This document shows positions 28,085 to 32,827 of a stretch of DNA of 32,827 bases, piece after piece. A program made the translations under genes and the position numbers. Each line of letters opens with the position of its first letter. Within the stretch, counting starts at the first letter, position 1. The stretch spans positions 1 to 32,827 of the forward strand of contig PAIY01000179.1 in assembly GCA_002704825.1 (NCBI GenBank), given 5' to 3'. The notes beneath the pieces are model-generated. The model had not been told where the DNA came from. It did not search any database and saw only the letters and a program-made list of their open reading frames with translations. Source of the DNA: Phycisphaeraceae bacterium. GTDB lineage: Bacteria; Planctomycetota; Phycisphaerae; Phycisphaerales; Phycisphaeraceae.

Positions 28085-29029
28085 TCAGAAACCAAAGGAC
28101 ATCTGTTCAGAGACGGGATGTGGCGCTTTACGCGTGGTGTTGAGTTTGAACCAGCGTGTGCGTCGGCGTTGTTGGGTGAGTGTCACCCGTGGGAAGATTG
28201 CTGGATCCCGGGCGAAGACTTCGCGGACTTTTTCTTCGGAGTTACATTGCTGTGATCGATGCAGCAACAGGACATGTGCAGGCTGGCCGTCAGCTGACCG
28301 TCTATCGATTCGTTTGACGGCTTCGAATGCCTGTTCATTGGACAGATGCCCAGCCCCGCCCATGATTCGACGTTTGAGATGCTCGGGACGGGTACTGGCC
28401 TGTTGAAGCCTGGGATCGTAGTTGGCTTCCAGGGCAAGGATATCCACATTGGTAAAGCTTTGGATAAGTTTATCAGGTACATGTCCCAAATCGGTCGCAA
28501 AACCGATTGAGCCGTGATTGGAGTCGATGCGATAACCAAAGGTTCCCTGGCGGTCATGTCGCAGGTGGATGGGGTGAAAATCCAGATTTGGCAGCGGGTT
28601 GAATTTTTCAGTGAACTCTCGCACCAAGCCGGACGTAATAAGTGGCAGAGCATGCCTTTGGCGTTTGAGATCGGTGACATGCCAGGCATGCAGGTAAAGT
28701 GGAATCCCCCAGCCGACCATGGTTTTAATCCAGGTTGGCCGGAAATGATCCTGATCCAGATGGGTGATGACAATCGCTTTGATCTGTTGCAGCGAGCTTT
28801 TTGCCTGCCCCAGACGTCTGCTGATGGTCACCGGCCCAAGCCCGGCATCAAGCAGCATGGCCTGATTCTGGTACTGGATGACGGTGCAGTTCCCGCCGGA
28901 CCCGCTGCCCAGAACGCAGAGGTCCAGTGTATCATGTGAAGTCTGAGAACGCGTTGGTTCTGTCATACCACCAGCCGTTTGCAAGTCCGGGGTATGATCA
29001 AAGAGCGGGATGGTTTGTTCGGGTTTCAT
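28085..29029 (-). CDS. WalJ/YycJ-type MBL-fold metallo-hydrolase
   Basis: This 314-residue protein has the metallo-beta-lactamase fold: 'LGSGSGGNCTVI' near residue 40, the metal motif THLDQDH at 89-95, 'FATDLGHV' supplying the bridging Asp, and 'LEANYDPRL' followed by 'KRRIMGGAGHLSNEQA', which is the hallmark C-terminal block of the WalJ/YycJ subgroup. Family members are cytoplasmic phosphodiesterase or nuclease-like enzymes. The second His of the usual HxHxDH is Asp here (His90, Asp92, Asp94, His95), as in ComEC-type sequences, so metal coordination may differ. About 33 residues precede the domain. A second Met at residue 22 (28964-28966) could be the true start and would shorten that extension. 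The gene diverges from the OmpH-like lipoprotein and converges on the giant gene's terminator. Confidence 0.8.
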   Translation of the reverse strand: MKPEQTIPLFDHTPDLQTAGGMTEPTRSQTSHDTLDLCVLGSGSGGNCTVIQYQNQAMLLDAGLGPVTISRRLGQAKSSLQQIKAIVITHLDQDHFRPTWIKTMVGWGIPLYLHAWHVTDLKRQRHALPLITSGLVREFTEKFNPLPNLDFHPIHLRHDRQGTFGYRIDSNHGSIGFATDLGHVPDKLIQSFTNVDILALEANYDPRLQQASTRPEHLKRRIMGGAGHLSNEQAFEAVKRIDRRSADGQPAHVLLLHRSQQCNSEEKVREVFARDPAIFPRVTLTQQRRRTRWFKLNTTRKAPHPVSEQMSFGF

Positions 29030-29108
29030 CAGGATAGCCCAGTGTGGCCTTGATGATCATTTCTGTCAAGATGAAAATCAATTTGAGAATGTGGCAAGGG
29101 AGCTTGGT
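29030..29108. promoter_or_regulatory. Divergent intergenic region between the MBL hydrolase and the OmpH-like gene
   Basis: These 79 bases must carry the start signals for both genes. On the minus strand there is a perfect TTGACA (complement of 29064-29069), but only a poor -10 (CACACT) at 17-bp spacing. On the plus strand a weak pair TTGATG (29050-29055) and GAAAAT (29073-29078) has 17-bp spacing. Neither is convincing alone. Confidence 0.3.
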
Positions 29109-29807
29109 ATGAGATTTTTGCTGGTCATGATACTGTCCATGGGCATGGTTTTGACATTGGGATGCGAGAAGGAATCACACACCCAGCAGGCGGGGAATAT
29201 CGCTGTGGTGGATATGGATCAAATTGCCATGAGCACAGGTTTTGACAAGGCGTTGGGGGAACAGATGATGAAAATCAACTCGCAGATCAGCACCCATCTC
29301 AATGAAGCTCAGGAGAAAATTCGCCAGGACCTCCAAACGCGGCAGCAGGCTTTGGGAGACAATCCAACGGAGCAGCAGAAAGCCGATTTCGAAAAGTATT
29401 CCTACGAACTTGATCAGCAGTACCGACAGGAACTCAACAGAGCTCAACAGACGAGCAACCAAGCACACACCTCGATGATTGGCCAGTTTCGGCAGCAGAT
29501 CACGCCCATTGCTCAGAACGTCGCCAGGGAGCGCGGTTTTGACGTGGTGATGACGCGGACGGATGCGATGTTGCTGGTGAGTCCGAATGCGGATATCACG
29601 CAGGATGTACTCGCCATGTTCAAAGAATCAGGGATGGGGAATATACCGATACGCCCGCGTAATATGCAGCAACCCGGACCATCTCAAGATGGTTCGCCAT
29701 CGGCACCTGTCAGTCCGATGCCGTTGCCGGAAAAGAAACCGCAACCGGAAGAAAACAGCCAGGAAACAATCACACTCCCACCGTCCAATCAACTGCCCGT
29801 TCAGTAA
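29109..29807 (+). CDS. OmpH/Skp-family periplasmic chaperone-like lipoprotein
   Basis: The product is 232 residues. The ATG at 29109 is preferred because AAGGGAG (29096-29102) lies 6 nt upstream and the protein then begins with a lipoprotein signal peptide whose Cys19 follows Thr-Leu-Gly. The longer frame from 29010 would overlap the divergent hydrolase start. After the Cys, 'IAVVDMDQI' (31-39) is the first Skp strand. Residues about 45-130 form a Gln/Glu-rich coiled coil, 'ARERGFDVVMTRTDAMLL' (139-156) gives the last strands, and 'ADITQDVL' (161-168) is the family's C-terminal motif. A Pro/Gln-rich tail fills 175-232. Classical Skp/OmpH is soluble in the periplasm and carries outer membrane proteins; this version appears lipid-anchored and has an extra tail. 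Role in envelope biogenesis is inferred from the family. Confidence 0.8.
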   Translation: MRFLLVMILSMGMVLTLGCEKESHTQQAGNIAVVDMDQIAMSTGFDKALGEQMMKINSQISTHLNEAQEKIRQDLQTRQQALGDNPTEQQKADFEKYSYELDQQYRQELNRAQQTSNQAHTSMIGQFRQQITPIAQNVARERGFDVVMTRTDAMLLVSPNADITQDVLAMFKESGMGNIPIRPRNMQQPGPSQDGSPSAPVSPMPLPEKKPQPEENSQETITLPPSNQLPVQ

Positions 29808-29826
29808 GATTCAACGCATCAAGCAC

Positions 29827-29867
29827 AAACACGCAGCATGTGATTCATTCATTGGCTGCGTGTTTTT
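29827..29867 (+). terminator. Rho-independent terminator after the OmpH-like gene
   Basis: AAACACGCAGC (29827-29837) pairs with GCTGCGTGTTT (29855-29865), an 11-bp stem around a 17-nt loop, running into a T-tract (29863-29867). It lies 19 bases after the stop codon. Confidence 0.8.
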
Positions 29868-30073
29868 GTATGCGCCACGGTGAAGAACGTCTGAAAAAGT
29901 TATCTGACCGTTATAACCCCTACATCAGCCACATCGTGCTTCAATAACCTGAATTAACAGATCTTTTTTTCAGGAACTTCCCTCCGATAACACTCACAGG
30001 ACGCATCACTGAGCCTTTTTTCTGCAACGGCTCGATAAACATAGTAGTAGGCGATATACAGAAAGAGGTTCCC
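29868..30073. other. Intergenic region before the small lipoprotein
   Basis: About 200 bases without a convincing gene. It holds a TATAAC at 29912-29917 without a matching -35, and a short GAGCC/GGCTC inverted repeat around 30012-30035. The minus-strand frame crossing it has no family resemblance or ribosome binding site that I could see. Confidence 0.4.
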
Positions 30074-30274
30074 ATGCGGATGCGAACAGTTTTTGTGTTA
30101 TTGATGATGATGTGTCTTGTGAGCATCGGATGCTCACAGCGAACAAGCAGTAAAGTCCGAATCATTGAGCCGTCATATTCTTTCGTCGATCATCCTGCCG
30201 AACCTGCCACCTCCGTCTCTGAAGCCAAGTTGGCCAGAAACACAATGGACGACAAGCAGACCATCGAACCTTGA
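30074..30274 (+). CDS. Small 66-residue lipoprotein
   Basis: The start is supported by AAGAGG (30063-30068) 5 nt before the ATG; a second ATG two codons later is also possible. The protein opens with Arg-Met-Arg, a hydrophobic run, and 'VSIGC' with Cys20 as lipidation site. The mature part is about 47 residues, polar, with no recognised domain. No homologue comes to mind. Its stop lies 18 bases from the stop of the convergent queE gene. Small lipoproteins of this type often sit in the outer membrane; its role is unknown. Confidence 0.65.
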   Translation: MRMRTVFVLLMMMCLVSIGCSQRTSSKVRIIEPSYSFVDHPAEPATSVSEAKLARNTMDDKQTIEP

Positions 30275-30292
30275 TGATCTGCCAATGACCTC

Positions 30293-31012
30293 TCAGACCC
30301 CACGTGCATTGGGATCCCAAATCTGCTTATGCAGTTGTGATTGCATTCTCACCGGTAGGTTGTCCTCAATGATCCACTTCGCCAAAGAATCCATTGGCAA
30401 GGTCGCACAGCCTGCTAACTCCGACGAGGCTGGCATCGCATTGACACTGCTCATCAAGATGGCTTTAACCCGTGAAGCCAGGTCATGCTCTGCGATGATC
30501 TGCTTGGCCCAGAGATAATCCCCCCTGCTGCATAGCACGAATTTCACTTCGTCATTGGCGTTGAGATGCTGGATGTTATTCCAATCATTGCGATCGACTT
30601 CACCACTGTCAGGTGTCTTTAAATCCATGATTCGAATGACGCGCGGATCACAGACACTGATGTCACAGGCTCCGCTGGTTTCGATGAGTACGGTCTTGCC
30701 CAGATCACATAGCTGTGTCATCAATGGGTGGATCTGCTTTTGGAGCAGTGGCTCACCGCCGGTGATTTCAAACAAATCGCAATGGATGTCTTGAACCTGT
30801 TTGAGAATCTCGTCAACGGTGAAGGATTGGCCTTCGTGGAAAGCATATTCGGTATCACAATAGCAGCAACGCAGGTGACAGCCTTTGAGACGGATAAAGA
30901 CACATCGCATGCCCGACCACGTGCTTTCGCCTTGCAGTGAGTAGAAAATCTCGTTGATCTGCAAACGTGGTTGCGTGGTCGGTTTCGGATTGTTGGTGAC
31001 GGGCAATGACAT
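30293..31012 (-). CDS. queE: 7-carboxy-7-deazaguanine synthase (radical SAM)
   Basis: This 239-residue protein is QueE, which converts 6-carboxy-5,6,7,8-tetrahydropterin to 7-carboxy-7-deazaguanine, the third step to preQ0 and queuosine, in the cytoplasm. The N-terminus 'INEIFYSLQGES' is the QueE signature. The radical SAM cluster motif is Cys45-x3-Cys49-x2-Cys52 in 'GCHLRCCYCDT', and 'ITGGEPLL' (83-90) binds the SAM amino group. 'MDLKTPDSGE' follows in the usual place. It lies 24 bases downstream of folK on the same strand, almost certainly in one transcript. The start has no strong ribosome binding site, which fits translation coupled to folK. No other queuosine gene is in the window. Confidence 0.92.
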   Translation of the reverse strand: MSLPVTNNPKPTTQPRLQINEIFYSLQGESTWSGMRCVFIRLKGCHLRCCYCDTEYAFHEGQSFTVDEILKQVQDIHCDLFEITGGEPLLQKQIHPLMTQLCDLGKTVLIETSGACDISVCDPRVIRIMDLKTPDSGEVDRNDWNNIQHLNANDEVKFVLCSRGDYLWAKQIIAEHDLASRVKAILMSSVNAMPASSELAGCATLPMDSLAKWIIEDNLPVRMQSQLHKQIWDPNARGV

Positions 31013-31036
31013 AGGCGGTAGTGTAACGTCCGTAAG

Positions 31037-31516
31037 TTAACTCTTCACATTCGCAAGCAACTGCTTGACGGTCAGGCCGAGTTTGGGGTGAACCCAATCC
31101 GAAGCAATCTCAGACAGTGGCTGGAGAACAAACGACCTTTCATGCATTAACGGATGTGGCACGATTAACCCGGGCTGGTCAATGATCTGATCACCGTAAA
31201 AGATGATGTCCAGATCAAGCGGTCTTGGCCCCCACTTGACGCGTGTCGCCTGATCCTGCCTGCCGTGCTCGTGCTCGATGGCGTTGAGCTTGGCCAGTAG
31301 ATCCCCTGCTGACAATTTCGTCTGAATCACCGCAGCACCATTGAGAAAAGCCCCCTGCTCAATGGGACCCACAGGGTCTGTTTCCAGCCATTGGCTGCAG
31401 GCGGTCAGCGTGGTATCAGGCAGGTCCCCAAGCTGTTCACTGGCCATCTGCAGATGCTTGAGGCGATCTCCCATGTTGCTGCCCATGGCGATGCATACAT
31501 TCACTGTGCCCGTCAT
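31037..31516 (-). CDS. folK: 2-amino-4-hydroxy-6-hydroxymethyldihydropteridine pyrophosphokinase (HPPK)
   Basis: This 159-residue protein matches HPPK in length and motifs. 'VCIAMGSNMGDR' opens the fold, 'GPRPLDLDIIFYG' (96-108) holds the paired Asp residues that bind the two Mg ions, and 'PHPLMHERSFVL' (120-131) is the C-terminal signature. The enzyme transfers pyrophosphate from ATP to 6-hydroxymethyl-7,8-dihydropterin in folate synthesis. GGAG (complement of 31527-31530) lies 10 nt before the ATG. It is the first gene of a folK-queE pair and diverges from the 335-residue lipoprotein. Confidence 0.93.
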   Translation of the reverse strand: MTGTVNVCIAMGSNMGDRLKHLQMASEQLGDLPDTTLTACSQWLETDPVGPIEQGAFLNGAAVIQTKLSAGDLLAKLNAIEHEHGRQDQATRVKWGPRPLDLDIIFYGDQIIDQPGLIVPHPLMHERSFVLQPLSEIASDWVHPKLGLTVKQLLANVKS

Positions 31517-31546
31517 CAGGTGATAACTCCATGATCAGGTAAAAAC

Positions 31547-31575
31547 ACTATTGCGTCCCGTAAGTCACTTGTCAT
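31547..31575 (-). promoter_or_regulatory. Candidate promoter for folK-queE
   Basis: On the minus strand, ATGACA (complement of 31570-31575) and AATAGT (complement of 31547-31552) are spaced exactly 17 bp, matching the -35 and -10 consensus at 5 of 6 and 4 of 6 positions. Transcription would start about 25 bases before the folK ATG. Confidence 0.35.
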
Positions 31576-31585
31576 GCATGTCTTA

Positions 31586-31619
31586 TTGACACAGAATTGC
31601 CGTTTGGTAATGATATGAC
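31586..31619 (+). promoter_or_regulatory. Candidate promoter for the 335-residue lipoprotein
   Basis: A perfect -35, TTGACA (31586-31591), is followed by an AT-rich stretch TAATGATATGAC (31608-31619). No -10 at the ideal spacing is good, so this is only a candidate. Confidence 0.3.
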
Positions 31620-31670
31620 CAGTTTCTTTATGGTCCAGTTTACCTTTACCTCATGCACCAAGGATATCCT

Positions 31671-32678
31671 ATGAATCACCGCCTTGCATATCGCCTGTGT
31701 TTACCTGTGTTGGCAGGGTTGCTGTTGACGGCCTGTAATGAGCCTGAAGCTTACAACGGATCCAGCAGTTTCCAAAGCACACCCAGCAAACAAAGTTCGC
31801 AATCCACCCAGGTTCAATCGAACACTTCATCAGCAAGCACCTCAGCCAGCAAAAGCCAAATCAGTGAAGCAGGTAAATATTGGAAACGTGATGGCAAGAA
31901 AGTCGACCCCACCAAGACCAAGCGCGTCATGATCGCTGAGTTTGGCGTGGTCTTTGTCACTGCTCGCGATCATAAAATCGGGAACAACTCCCTGAGTCTG
32001 GGCACCATGATGCGTATCGCAGGGGTTGGTCGTCGTGAATACAAATTCGACGATGCTTTTAAAATCAGCTACCCAACGCAACTTTACAACGCCTTTGTCA
32101 AGCAGTTGGAAGCCGACGGCTATGAAGTGATTCCAGTCGACACCGTGGTTGCCAGCCAATCACTCCAGGAAATCGAATCCGCCAAAGTCGGTGGCAAGAC
32201 GCGTGGCAACTACTACCACGGTTTCTTCGGCGGTAAAGGTAGCCAAAAAGCAGAAATCTATCCTGCTGCCGGTTTGGATCGCATGGGCGCCGGATTCCTG
32301 GGCTTTGGTGAAGCCAAGAACATGAAAGCCGTGAACAATGCCATGGGCGAACTCAAAGCGGACATGGCGCTGCGTGTCCTCATCGGTGTCGGCTTGATCA
32401 ACGGCAAGGCTTGCCTGGAACCGGGCTCAAGCATCCGCGCCTTCTCCGACCTCAAGTCTTCCAAGATGCCTGATGGCAGCATGACCTATTGGCCACAAGC
32501 GACCACAACCCTTCACAGCAAGAAGACACTTTTTTACGATTCTCCAGTAATCGATCAAAAGAAATTTGAAGCTTTCAAAGGCAAGGTCTGGCAAGTCAAT
32601 GAAGCCCAATATGCCAATGCGATCAATAAAATCTTCCCGAGCTTTGCAGACATGGGACTGATCAAGCTCGAACGCTAA
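31671..32678 (+). CDS. Lipoprotein of unknown function
   Basis: The product is 335 residues from the ATG at 31671, which has AAGGA (31660-31664) 6 nt upstream; the in-frame ATG at 31653 lacks such a site and would spoil the signal peptide. The signal peptide ends in a classic lipobox, Leu-Thr-Ala-Cys22. Residues about 30-62 are a Ser/Thr/Gln/Ala-rich linker, probably spanning from the membrane. The domain at 84-335 begins 'KRVMIAEFGVVFVT' (84-97) and contains 'YPTQLYNAFVKQLEADGYEVIPVDTV', a strand-helix-strand layout reminiscent of CsgG/TolB-N-like lipoproteins, and a Gly-rich loop 'HGFFGGKGSQ'. I do not recognise a named family. It is transcribed divergently from folK. Confidence 0.8.
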   Translation: MNHRLAYRLCLPVLAGLLLTACNEPEAYNGSSSFQSTPSKQSSQSTQVQSNTSSASTSASKSQISEAGKYWKRDGKKVDPTKTKRVMIAEFGVVFVTARDHKIGNNSLSLGTMMRIAGVGRREYKFDDAFKISYPTQLYNAFVKQLEADGYEVIPVDTVVASQSLQEIESAKVGGKTRGNYYHGFFGGKGSQKAEIYPAAGLDRMGAGFLGFGEAKNMKAVNNAMGELKADMALRVLIGVGLINGKACLEPGSSIRAFSDLKSSKMPDGSMTYWPQATTTLHSKKTLFYDSPVIDQKKFEAFKGKVWQVNEAQYANAINKIFPSFADMGLIKLER

Positions 32679-32815
32679 AAAGCACCAATACCATAACATC
32701 ATCTATTCGACCAAGGCATGTTGACACGGCTAGTGGTCTGTCATTTTCAAAATGTGGGATAGATGTTTGTCTCGAGCCGATATGACTTCTGTGCATTAAG
32801 ACAAGGAGGTTTGCG
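32679..32815. other. Intergenic region before the right-edge gene
   Basis: About 137 bases with a TTGACA at 32721-32726 but no good -10, and no clear terminator for the preceding lipoprotein. The stretch from about 32730 could be the start of a mobile element, but nothing seen proves it. Confidence 0.3.
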
Positions 32816-32827
32816 ATGCAGAAGCGA
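32816..32827 (+). CDS. Start of a gene cut by the right edge
   Basis: An ATG at 32816 opens a frame reading Met-Gln-Lys-Arg before the window ends. AAGGAGGT (32803-32810), a near-perfect match to the anti-Shine-Dalgarno sequence, lies 5 nt upstream, which makes a real start very likely. Four residues cannot identify the product; a transposase OrfA-type start would fit but so would many others. Confidence 0.6.

Noticed and set aside
27966..28406. 146-codon plus-strand frame over the end of the hydrolase gene
   Set aside because: Antisense to the conserved C-terminal block of the MBL hydrolase; no domain.
29010..29108. Longer N-terminus for the OmpH-like protein
   Set aside because: It would overlap the hydrolase start, lacks a ribosome binding site and would bury the lipoprotein signal peptide.
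29941..30165. 74-codon minus-strand frame
   Set aside because: Overlaps the small lipoprotein start on the opposite strand, with no signal or domain; the plus-strand gene is better supported.
31653..31670. Upstream ATG for the 335-residue lipoprotein
   Set aside because: No ribosome binding site at proper spacing; the ATG at 31671 has AAGGA 6 nt upstream.

Overview
The window is dominated by one enormous plus-strand reading frame. It is already open at the left edge and stops at 27847, giving at least 9,281 codons with no stop. It is followed by a compact 5 kb block of ordinary small genes. The giant protein combines flagellin-hook-like repeats, beta-propeller-like and beta-solenoid repeats, PPC-type domains and a terminal metallopeptidase. 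Downstream are an OmpH/Skp-type protein and three lipoproteins. Together these suggest a Gram-negative-type cell envelope, and most plausibly a planctomycete, perhaps of the class Phycisphaerae. That assignment is an inference from gene style; there is no rRNA or other marker here to prove it.

Giant gene (2-27847), in order: (1) about 3.8 kb of degenerate repeats resembling the 'hook IN' modules of FliD and other flagellar hook proteins; (2) about 12 kb of short propeller-like modules that read like '...DGxLYAIDxxTGxVTxIG...', with one extra hook-IN-type unit embedded at 6221-6900; (3) from about 15.8 kb a parallel-beta-solenoid-like region ('VGGDLxxxxVGGN' style), carrying an inserted PPC domain (16295-16765), a Gly/Thr/Asp linker, two helical insertions and two further propeller-like insertions; (4) a C-terminal cap made of an Ig-like segment, an EF-hand/dockerin-like Asp cluster, a second PPC-like domain and a zinc metallopeptidase domain with HELGHLLGLNH and a Met-turn. 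I saw no cysteine in the whole translation. A perfect 15-bp hairpin with a T-tract (27903-27947) ends the unit.

Right-hand block (28085-32827): a WalJ/YycJ-type metallo-beta-lactamase-fold hydrolase (minus) diverges from a lipoprotein form of the OmpH/Skp chaperone family (plus), which has its own terminator. A 66-residue lipoprotein (plus) converges on a minus-strand pair, folK-queE, whose enzymes act on pterins of the folate and 7-deazaguanine (queuosine) pathways. Divergent from folK is a 335-residue lipoprotein of unknown function. The last 12 bases are the start of another plus-strand gene behind a near-perfect Shine-Dalgarno sequence.

The giant gene appears to be a self-contained, probably secreted or surface-anchored structural protein with a protease at its end. 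The genes to its right look unrelated to it apart from general envelope functions. The most notable content is the giant mosaic architecture itself and the position of the metzincin at its extreme C-terminus.
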